From assembly GCA_002448445.1 (NCBI GenBank), contig DJYC01000003.1, positions 26,063 through 90,062 of the forward strand: a stretch of DNA of 64,000 bases, given 5' to 3'. Below are positions 8,812 through 17,408 of this stretch, one piece after another; position 1 is the stretch's first letter, and each line of letters starts with the position of its first letter. The notes under the pieces were generated by a model that saw nothing but the letters and a program-made list of their open reading frames with translations, was not told the DNA's origin and did not search any database. The position numbers and the translations under genes are program-made. Origin of the DNA: Treponema sp. UBA6988 (lineage in GTDB: Bacteria; Spirochaetota; Spirochaetia; Treponematales; Treponemataceae).

Positions 8812-9252
8812 CTATTCGTTTTCTTCTTCAAGAAATTTGTACAGCAGCTCGTAGAGTTTAGTGGCATCTTCTTTGCTGAGAGACTTGATTGTTTTTGCTA
8901 TCTTTGCAGGAATGTCCTTGCACTTTTTTTTGAGGGCATTCCCTTTTGCAGTGATGTTTAAGACTGTAATGCGCTCATCTTCTTTTGAGCGTTCCCTTGT
9001 AATGTATCCGTCCTTTTCAAAACGCTTTAATAGGGGAGTGAGTGTTCCTGCATCCAGGTGAAGGGTTGAACCTAGCTGTCCTACGTTGACGCTCTCTTTT
9101 TCCCAGAGGACCATAAGCACTACGTATTGCGTGTAGGTTAGCCCCAGAGGTTTTAAATATGGAGTGTAGGCGCTTACAATTTTGCGTCCACAGGCATAGA
9201 GCGGAAAACACAATTGGTTTTTGAGCAGTAGCTGTTCGTATTCCTGTGCCAT
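8812..9252 (-). CDS. ohrR: MarR-family organic-peroxide sensor (OhrR-like)
   Basis: A 146-residue winged-helix repressor. The N-terminal LCFPLYACGRKI contains Cys15 at the position of the redox cysteine of OhrR, and the segment LTYTQYVVLMVLWEKESVNV followed by LDAGTLTPLLKRFEKDGYI matches the OhrR DNA-binding core. In that family, oxidation of the cysteine by organic hydroperoxides releases the repressor from DNA. It heads the operon with flavodoxin and thiol peroxidase, and its own start codon lies within a long inverted repeat, so autorepression is likely. The gene symbol is given by family resemblance only. Confidence 0.85.
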   Translation of the reverse strand: MAQEYEQLLLKNQLCFPLYACGRKIVSAYTPYLKPLGLTYTQYVVLMVLWEKESVNVGQLGSTLHLDAGTLTPLLKRFEKDGYITRERSKEDERITVLNITAKGNALKKKCKDIPAKIAKTIKSLSKEDATKLYELLYKFLEEENE

Positions 9253-9304
9253 TATATTTGACCCCTTGTATATATTTTACTACATTATATCTGGTCAAAT
9301 ATAA
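9252..9304 (-). promoter_or_regulatory. Candidate OhrR operator (12-bp inverted repeat)
   Basis: TTATATTTGACC (9252-9263) is repeated exactly inverted as GGTCAAATATAA (9293-9304) with 29 bases between. One arm overlaps the ohrR start codon and is next to its AAGGGG ribosome site; the other lies in the promoter spacer. Two sites at this distance would allow one or two dimers to block initiation. Confidence 0.65.
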
Positions 9305-9312
9305 TTTGTCAA
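9284..9312 (-). promoter_or_regulatory. Sigma-70 promoter of the ohrR operon
   Basis: On the minus strand TTGACA (9307-9312) and TATAAT (9284-9289) are separated by exactly 17 bases, the full consensus. The -10 box ends about 31 bases before the ohrR start codon. Confidence 0.8.
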
Positions 9313-9322
9313 CACATTTTTT

Positions 9323-9994
9323 TTATTTTGTGAGTCCGCCGTGGAAGTAGCATTCGTAAACTTTTTCTCCACGGCAGAATATTTCTTCGTAGCCCTGGAA
9401 CCAGGAAAAGTTTCCGTTAACGCTGCTCTTATAAAGGTACTCTCCGTCCTGATAGTATTCTGGCCCACGGTAGGGCATCTTTTTGTCTGCGTGCCTTAGG
9501 GCATCTTTTAGGAAGTTTCCGCTAAAATCCTTGCCAAGAACGCGCCCCATGTAATTCATGGCGTAGAGAGATTTTCCTCCTTTCCAAACAGCTTCTTCCC
9601 CCGCAAACTGCTCACCGCCAACATAAGTGTCGTGGTAAACATAATCACCGTTTTGGTAGCGGAAGTCGTGGGAGTCAAGCCGGGTGGACTGCACTTCGTT
9701 CATAAAGGCGGCGTAAGTGTTCACGTTGGCTTCTAGCCTGAATTCTATAAGCTCATTAAGGTCTGCGTCTTTTCCCGGGACAATATTCATCATGCATTCA
9801 CCGTCGCGCACAAGGTAGTCCACCGTAACATTCATCAGGTCGCTGATTTGTATCAGGTTTGAAATGTCCGGGTAAGCCTGTCCCGATTCCCATTTTGCTA
9901 CGGCCTGCCTGGACACGTTCAGTTTTTCTGCAAGGGCATCCTGCGTCATTCCCTTGTTCTTTCTTAATACTACAAGTTTTTCAGAGAAAATCAT
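9323..9994 (-). CDS. XRE-family regulator with DUF5680-type C-terminal domain
   Basis: Residues 6-60 are a lambda-repressor-type helix-turn-helix (MTQDALAEKLNVSRQAVAKW and the following DISNLIQISDLMNVTVDYL). Residues about 90-223 form a separate aromatic, acidic domain (repeated Y-x-G/D turns such as QDGEYLYKSSVNGNFSWFQG) of the DUF5680 type, whose ligand is not known. The protein probably binds DNA as a dimer and senses a small molecule. GGAGGT precedes the start. It lies alone between the ohrR operon and the LysR gene, so its target is unclear. Confidence 0.85.
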   Translation of the reverse strand: MIFSEKLVVLRKNKGMTQDALAEKLNVSRQAVAKWESGQAYPDISNLIQISDLMNVTVDYLVRDGECMMNIVPGKDADLNELIEFRLEANVNTYAAFMNEVQSTRLDSHDFRYQNGDYVYHDTYVGGEQFAGEEAVWKGGKSLYAMNYMGRVLGKDFSGNFLKDALRHADKKMPYRGPEYYQDGEYLYKSSVNGNFSWFQGYEEIFCRGEKVYECYFHGGLTK

Positions 9995-10108
9995 TTTTAC
10001 CTCCAGATAAGTTCATGATAGCACATCAGCCCATTTTGTATAACCAACTGCCGCTTGCTTTTTTGTTACTTTTTGTTGCGAAGAATATATCTGCAAAGGC
10101 AATTTGTC

Positions 10109-10996
10109 CTATTCCATTCCGTCTTCCAAAAGTATTTTTTCCAACGCTTCGATTGGACTGCTTATGCGCTTGTCTTTGTAGACAATCAGTTGGGAGTATA
10201 TGGGAAAGTCTGCACCTTTCCAGGCAAGTTGTTTAAGCTTTTTTGCCGCGATTTCTTTGCGGGCCGTCATTTCCGGTATGAATGCAATTCCCAGTTTGTT
10301 TATTGCAAACTGTTTTAGGATTTCTTTGCTGCTTGTTTCCAGTGCAACGCTTGGGGGAACTGCATGTTTTTTTAAGTCCTCAAGAAGCATGTGCCTAAAG
10401 TTGCAGTTATGCGATGTTAGCAAAAGAGGTGTATCCTTCAAGTCTTTTTCGGTTACGTTTGCTTTTTTTGCAAGCGGGTGGGTTGGGTTTGCAAAGAATG
10501 CAAGGTGTTCCCTTTTCTTTTCCAAAAGCAAAAGTCCTTCCTCGTCTATGATTGGATTTAGGGTGTATACCAAGTCGAGAGCACCGTTTTTTAGCATGGC
10601 CGGAAAAGTTTCGTGGGTTATAAACTGAATTTGAATGTCCACCTTGGGATATTGCCTGCGGTATTTTAGAAGCAGTTTGGGGAAGCTGTCGTAGCAAAGT
10701 GATTCCGATATTCCAAGTTTTATTATTCCTGAAGGTTCCTTTGATGGCGGAACTTCCAGAAAAATTTCACGTTTGAGTTGCAGCATTTTTTCTGCATAGC
10801 CGCAAAGTTTTTCTCCTTCGGCAGTAAGTACTATGGATTTTCCCAGTCGCTCAAACAAAAGGCAGCCGAGTTCATCTTCCAGACCTTTTATCTGTGCTGT
10901 TACCGTTGACTGCGCGTATCCCAGAATATTTCCTGTGGTGGTAAAATTTTTTGTTTCTGCAATCTTAAGAAAAGTTTCCAACTGAAAGATATTCAT
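10109..10996 (-). CDS. LysR-family transcriptional regulator
   Basis: A 295-residue LysR protein: winged helix at residues 1-60 (FLKIAETKNFTTTGNILGYA, then QSTVTAQIKGLEDELG), linker helix, and the two-lobed substrate-binding domain from about 90 onward. AGGAGG precedes the ATG. It is transcribed away from the ABC-2 exporter operon across a 143-bp gap that contains an ATC-N9-GAT half-site pair, so it is a plausible regulator of that operon. The co-inducer cannot be predicted. Confidence 0.9.
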   Translation of the reverse strand: MNIFQLETFLKIAETKNFTTTGNILGYAQSTVTAQIKGLEDELGCLLFERLGKSIVLTAEGEKLCGYAEKMLQLKREIFLEVPPSKEPSGIIKLGISESLCYDSFPKLLLKYRRQYPKVDIQIQFITHETFPAMLKNGALDLVYTLNPIIDEEGLLLLEKKREHLAFFANPTHPLAKKANVTEKDLKDTPLLLTSHNCNFRHMLLEDLKKHAVPPSVALETSSKEILKQFAINKLGIAFIPEMTARKEIAAKKLKQLAWKGADFPIYSQLIVYKDKRISSPIEALEKILLEDGME

Positions 10997-11044
10997 AAAG
11001 CCTCCTTTCGACTGATGGCTGCTGATAACCAGTGTAATTTATCA

Positions 11045-11059
11045 ATCAGTAAAATCGAT
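11045..11059. promoter_or_regulatory. Candidate LysR box
   Basis: ATC and GAT at nine-base spacing, giving the T-N11-A pattern typical of LysR sites, lie in the divergent gap between the LysR gene and the ABC-2 operon. The match is short, so confidence is low. Confidence 0.3.
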
Positions 11060-11139
11060 TATTATCTTCAAAATAATTCATTTTACTAATTACTGCTTTT
11101 TTGCTATTATATAGAAAAACGGACGGAGGTTCTAGTGCT

Positions 11140-11916
11140 ATGAGCGTTATTGCAACCAATTTGACAAAGATTTATAGACTCAAGAGAAAGACGTTCAAGA
11201 CAGCAGTGGATAATATCTCATTTGAAATCCCAGACGGAGAGATAACTGCCTTTGTTGGTCCAAACGGAGCTGGAAAGTCTACTACAATAAAGATGCTCAC
11301 GGGCATTCTTACTCCTGATGGGGGCAGTGTTAGCATAAATGGCTTGGTTTATCCCAGGGACAGGAAGAGGATAATGCTTAGAATAGGTATTGTCTTTGGA
11401 CAAAAGAGCGTTCTTTGTTGGGACATCCCCGTTCTTGATACCCTCAAGCTTTTTAAGGACATGTACGGCATTCCTGATTCGGTCTATAAGGAAAACATGA
11501 CTCTCTTTTCGGACATCCTTGGTCTTGATGAGTTTATAAGTCAGCCGCCCCGACTTTTGAGCCTTGGACAGAGGATGAAGGCTGACCTTGCAGCCTCTCT
11601 TCTGCACAATCCAGACATTCTTTTTTTAGATGAGCCAACTATAGGAATTGACGTTCTGTCAAAGGAAAGAATCCGCAACTTCATCCTTAGAATAAATAGG
11701 GAAAGGAAGACAACTGTCATTCTGACCACACATGATGTTTCCGACATAGAAACTCTTTGCGAGAAAATGATTGTAATCGACAAAGGGCTTTTGCTCTACG
11801 ACGGAAATGTGACTGAACTTAAGGATTTGTACAAGAGTCAAAATCTTGAGGACATCATCAAGAATATTTATTTGAACGGCATGATTGACCGGAGGGCTTT
11901 GGGCAATGCAATGTAA
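11140..11916 (+). CDS. ABC-2 type exporter, ATP-binding subunit
   Basis: A 258-residue ATPase with Walker A GPNGAGKST, a signature region in the form LLSLGQRMKADLAASLLH (the usual LSGGQ reads LSLGQ), Walker B ILFLDEPTIGID and the switch histidine in TTHDVSDIE. This LSxGQ variant is common in the ABC-2 exporters that pair with ABC2_membrane_6-type permeases. The ATG after GGAGGT was chosen over an upstream in-frame start. The two following genes overlap or abut and encode the membrane subunits, so all three form one complex in the inner membrane. Substrate unknown. Confidence 0.9.
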   Translation: MSVIATNLTKIYRLKRKTFKTAVDNISFEIPDGEITAFVGPNGAGKSTTIKMLTGILTPDGGSVSINGLVYPRDRKRIMLRIGIVFGQKSVLCWDIPVLDTLKLFKDMYGIPDSVYKENMTLFSDILGLDEFISQPPRLLSLGQRMKADLAASLLHNPDILFLDEPTIGIDVLSKERIRNFILRINRERKTTVILTTHDVSDIETLCEKMIVIDKGLLLYDGNVTELKDLYKSQNLEDIIKNIYLNGMIDRRALGNAM

Positions 11917-12712
11917 TTTTTTTAGAAAGTATCTCGATTATATGGTAATAGGCATGAAGGAGCATTTTGCCTACAGAAGTTCCGTTTGGGCCTTTTTCTT
12001 TTCAAAGTCTGCTTATCTCTACATGCAGTTTTGCCTTTGGGATGCACTTTTTATGTCTCAGGCAAAGGTGCCGCTTGCAATAACAAGAGAGGAAACTCTC
12101 CGCTACGTGATTGTAGCAACGGTCATTTCCAGCTTTATGGAGTGCAATGCTATCCAGTGGATAAACGGAGAAATACAAACCGGTAACATTGCAGTCCAGC
12201 TTATAAGACCCGTAAACTTTAGCGCGATGATTTTTTTCCGTCATGCTGGAGAAAGTGCAGTAAAGTTCATAACATGCAGCCTTCCTCTCGGAATCGCAGC
12301 CGCGCTTTTCTGCAGAATGCCCTTGGTGTGCAAATCACAAATTGCATTTGGCCTTGTATCAGTTTTGCTGGCTTTTGCAATACAGTTTGTGTATTCGCTC
12401 ATAATAGGTCTGATGGCTTTTTGGCTTATCGTCACCTGGCCGCTCAACATGCTTCTGGGGGCGATATATAAACTTTTGTCTGGCTCTTGGATTCCGTGTG
12501 CAATGTTTCCCGGCTTTTTAAAATGGCTGAATTCATTTCTTCCATTCAGGGCCATGTATGAAATTCCGGTAACAATACTCACTCGTGAAATGAATGTGCA
12601 GTCCATTTATTCAGGTCTTTTGGTCCAGTCTTTTTGGTTTTTCTTTTTGTACTGCCTGATGAAAATAACTTGGAAGGTTGGGACAAAGAAACTTGTGGTT
12701 CAAGGAGGATGA
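11906..12712 (+). CDS. ABC-2 type exporter permease 1
   Basis: About 268 residues with six predicted membrane helices, of the ABC2_membrane_6 (former DUF990) type. The N-terminal amphipathic segment RKYLDYMVIGMKEHFAYR and the QLIRPVN motif between helices are typical. Its start overlaps the end of the ATPase gene by 11 bases and GGAGGG precedes it, indicating coupled translation. It should pair with the next permease as a heterodimer. Confidence 0.88.
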   Translation: MQCNFFRKYLDYMVIGMKEHFAYRSSVWAFFFSKSAYLYMQFCLWDALFMSQAKVPLAITREETLRYVIVATVISSFMECNAIQWINGEIQTGNIAVQLIRPVNFSAMIFFRHAGESAVKFITCSLPLGIAAALFCRMPLVCKSQIAFGLVSVLLAFAIQFVYSLIIGLMAFWLIVTWPLNMLLGAIYKLLSGSWIPCAMFPGFLKWLNSFLPFRAMYEIPVTILTREMNVQSIYSGLLVQSFWFFFLYCLMKITWKVGTKKLVVQGG

Positions 12713-12713
12713 T

Positions 12714-13526
12714 ATGGGTGCAATGAATCTGTTCAGAATGTATCGGCATTTTGTTGCAATATATGTTAAGGGAAAGATGGCCTATCACCTTTCGCTTGTA
12801 TTTGAGATGGTTGCGAACACCATTCTCATCGGCGTATACTTTGCGGGCTTTGTGGTAATCTTCAGTAATTTTGACGGAATTGCAGGATGGAGCAGAGACC
12901 AGATTCTTTTTATGTTCACGACCAGCTGGTTAAGCTACAGCTTGAGCTGTTTTTTCTTCTGGAGGCCAATGAAGGACATGGGGCAGCTTGTTCGTACAGG
13001 AAAATTTGACCTCTATCTTACCCGTCCAATAAATCCGCTTCTGTACATGGTGCTTCAGCAGTTTGAGTATACCTTTCTTCCCCGTCTTGGGCTTGCGGCT
13101 TTTTTCTGGCTTTACAGCATGAGACGGCTTGGAATTGATTGGAACTGTCTGTCAGTTTTCTTCTATGCTCTAAACATGTTTTCTGCCTTTGTAATATTTT
13201 CGGCAATAACAATTTTCACTGGCACTTTAAGCTTTTGGACAGTCAAGAGTGAGGAGATAGTTTCCCTTTTGACGAACAACGATTACGGCCTCAAGAACTA
13301 TACTGACTACCCTCTGCCCATATATTCAAAGGGGATGCAGGCTCTGCTTACCTTTGCCGTTCCTTATGCCTTTACCGGCTATTATCCGGTGGCACTTTTG
13401 TTGGGTAAGAGTGTTCCTTTTCCGGCATTGCGCTTTGCAGCCCCGCTCGTTGCGCTTGCGGCTGGATTTGGCTCTCGCGCTTTTTGGCGCTTTGGTTTAA
13501 AACATTATGGAAGTGCAGGGGCTTGA
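12714..13526 (+). CDS. ABC-2 type exporter permease 2
   Basis: A 270-residue protein paralogous to the preceding permease: an N-terminal segment ending FVAIYVKGKMAYHLS, six membrane helices, and FDLYLTRPINPLL where the partner has QLIRPVN. The AGGAGG site lies in the last codons of the upstream gene and the start is one base after that stop, so translation is coupled. Completes the three-subunit exporter. Confidence 0.88.
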   Translation: MGAMNLFRMYRHFVAIYVKGKMAYHLSLVFEMVANTILIGVYFAGFVVIFSNFDGIAGWSRDQILFMFTTSWLSYSLSCFFFWRPMKDMGQLVRTGKFDLYLTRPINPLLYMVLQQFEYTFLPRLGLAAFFWLYSMRRLGIDWNCLSVFFYALNMFSAFVIFSAITIFTGTLSFWTVKSEEIVSLLTNNDYGLKNYTDYPLPIYSKGMQALLTFAVPYAFTGYYPVALLLGKSVPFPALRFAAPLVALAAGFGSRAFWRFGLKHYGSAGA

Positions 13527-13605
13527 ATCTATAATATGCCTGGCTTAACAGCTGTACTATTCCGACTTGAACTTGTGTAAAGACACTAATGTATAAGGAG
13601 AAAAA

Positions 13606-14502
13606 ATGAGCGAAAGAATATTGCCTCCATGGGCAGACAAAATTCCGCAGGGGGCTTTTATTTCTTGGGAGCCAACATACAAGGTTGGGGAATACTTTAA
13701 TAACTTTCATAAAAGCCGCTTTGAGTGTGTGCCGTTTGGGCAGGAAAAATTTTCACATCTTGATTATTACTTTTATGATCCAACGGAACACGGCTGGAGC
13801 AAGGATGGAAAATATCCTCTCCTTGTTTTTATGCACGGGTATACAAATGCACTCGTGGGGGATGTTTGCATAAACTATACGGGTGCCGAATTCTATTCCA
13901 AAGATGAATATCAGAAGGCAATGGGCGGTGCCTATATCCTGGTTCCGGTTGCAAACGAATACAAAAATGAAGAAGGAAAATGTGCAGGCAGCTGGGACTT
14001 ATCCTACATTGAACCCATCTTTGCCCTCGCAGAAGAATTCTCGCAAAATAAGGCTGCGGGACGTATTTCTAAAAAGGCCGTAATAGGCTCTTCACTCGGA
14101 GCCTATATGTGCTTTGAGCTCGAAAAAGCAAAACCTGATTTTTTTAACATAATGATAACAATCGGCAGTTCTGACATTCCCGATGACACAATACTTGACC
14201 GCTACGAAAAAAACGGCATGGCATTTTTCTTTGCGATTGCAAGACATGATGAACTTTCCGATTTTGAAAAAACTGTTGTACCTCGTCTTGCGAGACTTAA
14301 ACGGATGAAGAAAACTTTTGTCTTCACCCCCGAATGGATTTACAACGGCGACCGTGGAATCGCATCAATCAACTTCGGCTTTGAAATGGGGCAGCACTGC
14401 CTCGTAAATCCCATGCACTGCAATTTGATGTACGACGACGGAAGTCCCATGTACAGTGAACTTCCACTTGGGGTAACGGGCTGGCTTCACTCTGTGCTGT
14501 AA
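13606..14502 (+). CDS. Alpha/beta hydrolase
   Basis: A 298-residue hydrolase-fold protein without signal peptide. LLVFMHGYT forms the oxyanion strand, GSSLGAY contains the nucleophile serine (about residue 163), and MGQHCLVN near residue 263 supplies the likely catalytic histidine. The acidic member may be the aspartate in RHDELSDFE. This would make it an esterase, lipase or peptidase-like enzyme acting in the cytoplasm; the substrate is not evident. AAGGAG precedes the start. It stands between the exporter operon and the convergent dehydrogenase gene. Confidence 0.82.
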   Translation: MSERILPPWADKIPQGAFISWEPTYKVGEYFNNFHKSRFECVPFGQEKFSHLDYYFYDPTEHGWSKDGKYPLLVFMHGYTNALVGDVCINYTGAEFYSKDEYQKAMGGAYILVPVANEYKNEEGKCAGSWDLSYIEPIFALAEEFSQNKAAGRISKKAVIGSSLGAYMCFELEKAKPDFFNIMITIGSSDIPDDTILDRYEKNGMAFFFAIARHDELSDFEKTVVPRLARLKRMKKTFVFTPEWIYNGDRGIASINFGFEMGQHCLVNPMHCNLMYDDGSPMYSELPLGVTGWLHSVL

Positions 14503-14523
14503 GCCAAGTGCTGTAAGACCAAA

Positions 14524-15483
14524 TCAATACCCCAGCCTCCGGTCAACAAGATAGTGCAAGGACTTTCCTTCTGTAAAGTTCTTCAAATCTTCTATGAACA
14601 TTTGCACATTTTTATCTTTAGTATAGGAGACTGTCATGTTTCCAGCAACATGAGGCGTAATCAAAAGATTCTTTGTTTTCCAAAGCCTGTGATTTTTCGG
14701 AAGCGGTTCCGTTTTAAATACATCCAGAGCGGCTCCGGCAAGATGACCGTTTTCCAGATTGTCGGCAAGGGCTTCTTCGTCAATTGCTGAACCTCGGCCA
14801 ACATTCACAATGTAGGTTCCTTTTGGTAAAAGGGCAAGCCTTTCTCGCGAAAGTATTCCTGCTGTCTCAGCTGTTGCAGGAAGACTCATGGCAAGAAGGT
14901 CAGTATCCGGGAGAATGGAATCAAGTTTGCTCACAGGAAGGACTTTATCATAGACACTTGCGCTGCTCATGCCGCTGCGGCATACACCGACAATGGCTGC
15001 AGGTTCAAAGGCGCGTGCCCGTTTTGCAAAAGTGGTTCCGATATCGCCTGTCCCCAAAACTGTAATGCGGCAATCCTTTAGTGATTTTTGAGGACGGGGA
15101 GAAAGCCAGAGCCCATTTTTCGTTTCAGCCATAAATTCATCAATGCGGCGCATCATAATAAGAGAAACTGCAATCATGTGCTCGGCAATGGAAACTCCGT
15201 ATGCGCCGGCAGAATTTGTCAGCAGGCATTCTTTGTTAGCAAAATATCCAGGCACCATAAGAGAATCAACTCCAGCCCAAGGCACACAAAGCCATTTGAG
15301 GGTTTTGCTTGTCTTTACGATTGAGGGTGCAAATCCATAGATGATGTCGGAATCATAATTGTCCTCTGGGATTTCAGTCTCGTTTTTATAAAAGAAAACC
15401 TCTGCGCCAATTTCATTTGCATTTTTTTTAATCAGTTCAAAATGCTTTTCTTCAAGTTGATTGTTTATGACTAGTATTTTCAT
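14524..15483 (-). CDS. D-2-hydroxyacid dehydrogenase, NAD-dependent
   Basis: A 319-residue member of the D-isomer-specific 2-hydroxyacid dehydrogenase family. The nucleotide motif is VLGTGDIGTTFAKRARAF; the catalytic arginine is in IVNVGRGSAIDEEAL, the glutamate lies in the following TEPLPKNHRLW region and the histidine in ITPHVAGN. It would reduce a 2-oxoacid or oxidise a D-2-hydroxyacid using NAD(P)H in the cytoplasm. It is the last gene of the long leftward cluster, though separated from the upstream GNAT gene by 33 bases. Confidence 0.9.
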   Translation of the reverse strand: MKILVINNQLEEKHFELIKKNANEIGAEVFFYKNETEIPEDNYDSDIIYGFAPSIVKTSKTLKWLCVPWAGVDSLMVPGYFANKECLLTNSAGAYGVSIAEHMIAVSLIMMRRIDEFMAETKNGLWLSPRPQKSLKDCRITVLGTGDIGTTFAKRARAFEPAAIVGVCRSGMSSASVYDKVLPVSKLDSILPDTDLLAMSLPATAETAGILSRERLALLPKGTYIVNVGRGSAIDEEALADNLENGHLAGAALDVFKTEPLPKNHRLWKTKNLLITPHVAGNMTVSYTKDKNVQMFIEDLKNFTEGKSLHYLVDRRLGY

Positions 15484-15516
15484 CCTTCTTTCCTTTTTTT
15501 GAGCAACATTAATATT

Positions 15517-15993
15517 TTAGCATAATTTTAGTCTCATATCCAAATATTTTTGCTTTCTGTCTTCAAAACCGATTTTTTTGTAAACAGGATATCCATCCTG
15601 GGTTGCAACTAAATCAATGCGGCAGATGGCGTGGGCTTTTGCCCATTCAATCATGTTTTTCATAAGTTTGGTGCAGATTCCTTTTCCGCGGTAAGACTCT
15701 TCGGTAAAGACGCTCAAAACTTCGCTGTCCAATCCGTTTGGTAAAAATGGGTTCGCTGGTTTTTCGATTATCAAAAGGTAAGCCGCTGCAACAAGTCTTC
15801 CATCCGCCCGAGCTACAAATGCAATCAGCTCTTTTCCAAGCCGACGCTCAAAATATTCCGGGAGCTGTTTTTTCATGCATTCTCGCTCGTAATCGGTAAT
15901 GCTTCCAAAGTCGTCAATCATGTAGGCGATTCTCAGTCGTGCAAGTTCTGCAATGTCTTCTTTTGTTGCAGTGTCAAAAATAATATCAGTCAT
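15517..15993 (-). CDS. GNAT N-acetyltransferase
   Basis: A 158-residue single-domain GNAT. It begins with the common ATKEDIAELARLRIAYM layout, has the acetyl-CoA loop SYRGKGICTKLMKNM near residues 100-114, and ends with YPVYKKIGFEDRKQKYLDM. The latter resembles GNATs annotated as acting on small antibiotics or polyamines, but no substrate can be assigned. AGGAG precedes the start; the upstream two-domain GNAT gene ends 12 bases before it, so cotranscription is likely. Confidence 0.87.
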   Translation of the reverse strand: MTDIIFDTATKEDIAELARLRIAYMIDDFGSITDYERECMKKQLPEYFERRLGKELIAFVARADGRLVAAAYLLIIEKPANPFLPNGLDSEVLSVFTEESYRGKGICTKLMKNMIEWAKAHAICRIDLVATQDGYPVYKKIGFEDRKQKYLDMRLKLC

Positions 15994-16005
15994 AAAAACT
16001 CCTGT

Positions 16006-17010
16006 TTATAATTTCTTTTCCCTGAGTTCAAAACGACCCTTTCGCCAGTCAGTAAGGCCTGTGACTGTATAGCCGCACTTGTCATATAAACGTTGTGAAT
16101 AAGGATTTTGAGTAAAGCAGTCTAGGCGGATGGAATCGTATTTTTGATTGCGGCAAACTTCTTCAATGTGCTTCATTGTCTTTCCTGCAATTCCTTTGTG
16201 TTGAAATTCAGGGTTTACACAAAGCCGATGGATAATGCAAAAGTGTGAATCCTGGCAAATCCATTTTCCATTTTTGTATTCTTTGTCACATTCTTCATTG
16301 AGAACAAAGCATACTGCAATTTTTCCATTCTTTTTTCCTATGAACATCTGGTTCTTTTTTATGTCGCCTTCAAGTGTCATGCGGTCGGGATAAACTTCGT
16401 CCCACTGAGGAATGTTTTGCTCGTCCATTTTTGCAATTGCATTTTTGTAAAGCAGGAAAATTTCTTCAAGGTCTTCTTTTTTTGCCCGTTGAAATTTCAA
16501 GAGAGCTTTCCATTCGTCGCGGGTAATTGCATAAGCGTAGGAAATTTCATTTTTTGGATCGGGATATTCCTTAACTTTTTTCATGCCGTTTGCAATCGCG
16601 GTTGAGTATGAGCCGATGTTTGTGTATTTCATGTAGGAATAAATCGCATTGTAATCTGTATGCTCAAATACCCAGTCGCGGACGCTTCGGGCAGCTTCCT
16701 TTGCAAAGCCTTGCCTCCAGTACTTTTTGTTGATGTGATAGCCGATTTCAGGAAGCATTTTGCCGTCAATGTTCTGCAACGTGATTCCGCAGTCACCGAT
16801 AAATTCTCCCGTCTCTTTTAAAACTACAGCCCAAAGTCCCCAGCCGTATTTTTTATAGTTGTCGAGATTCCATTCTATCCAGCCGCGTGTTTTTGCTTCG
16901 TCAAATGGTGCAGGGTAGTGCTGCATTGTTTCTGCATCTGACATAATTTCGTAAAGCGCGTCAAAGTCGTCCATTGTGTATTCGCGCAAAATTAGTCGCT
17001 CAGTTTCCAT
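16006..17010 (-). CDS. Two-domain GNAT acetyltransferase (RimJ/RimL-like plus second GNAT)
   Basis: The 334-residue protein joins two acetyltransferase domains. Residues 1-175 are RimJ/RimL-like (RLILREYTMDDFDALYEIM; loop YWRQGFAKEAARSVRDW) and are near-identical to the stand-alone gene at 19755-20207. Residues about 180-334 form a second, unrelated GNAT (loop EFQHKGIAGKTMKHIEEV; end YSQRLYDKCGYTVTGL). The stand-alone relative stops exactly where this protein continues into the linker, so it is either the fusion or its broken derivative that is newer. The ATG after AAGGAG was preferred to an upstream one. Substrates unknown. Confidence 0.87.
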   Translation of the reverse strand: METERLILREYTMDDFDALYEIMSDAETMQHYPAPFDEAKTRGWIEWNLDNYKKYGWGLWAVVLKETGEFIGDCGITLQNIDGKMLPEIGYHINKKYWRQGFAKEAARSVRDWVFEHTDYNAIYSYMKYTNIGSYSTAIANGMKKVKEYPDPKNEISYAYAITRDEWKALLKFQRAKKEDLEEIFLLYKNAIAKMDEQNIPQWDEVYPDRMTLEGDIKKNQMFIGKKNGKIAVCFVLNEECDKEYKNGKWICQDSHFCIIHRLCVNPEFQHKGIAGKTMKHIEEVCRNQKYDSIRLDCFTQNPYSQRLYDKCGYTVTGLTDWRKGRFELREKKL

Positions 17011-17072
17011 ATTTACTCCTTCATTCGGAAATTGCATTCAACAATTAAAAGCCCCATATTGCCTTCTTGATT

Positions 17073-17393
17073 TTAGCTCCGTATGAATTTTTTGTCGGCT
17101 TCGTATTCGTCGCTTATGAATCGTTCAACTGTCATGTGCAGGTCATATTTTTCGCGAAGTTCCGCAAGCTGCTTCATCATGGGTGATGCATGGTGCGCAT
17201 CTATTGCGGCCTGGTCCTTCCAGCTGTCTATGAGCAAAACGGTTTCGGAATCATTCATCGGAATAAAATACTGGTAGCGGAGGTTTCCTTCTTCCGCCCT
17301 GATAGAATCAGCGATGCCCGAGGCTTCCATTTCATCTGCAAATGCCTTTGCAGCTCCGTCTTTTCCCTTGTAGTAAAGATTTACAGTAATCAT
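17073..17393 (-). CDS. ABM-superfamily monooxygenase-like protein
   Basis: A 106-residue protein with the dimeric ferredoxin-like fold of the antibiotic biosynthesis monooxygenase (ABM/YgiN) superfamily. The family marks are ETVLLIDSWKDQAAIDAHHA followed by SPMMKQLAEL. Members oxidise quinols or aromatic substrates without cofactors, or merely bind them; function here is not resolved. GGAG lies seven bases before the start. It sits in the GNAT cluster between the frameshifted epimerase and a two-domain GNAT. Confidence 0.82.
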   Translation of the reverse strand: MITVNLYYKGKDGAAKAFADEMEASGIADSIRAEEGNLRYQYFIPMNDSETVLLIDSWKDQAAIDAHHASPMMKQLAELREKYDLHMTVERFISDEYEADKKFIRS

Positions 17394-17408
17394 TTTTTTT
17401 CTCCATAT

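Noticed and set aside
10997..11139. Riboswitch upstream of the ABC-2 exporter operon
   Set aside because: The gap is AT-rich with only short half-sites and no conserved core of a known riboswitch class; a LysR-controlled promoter is the simpler reading.
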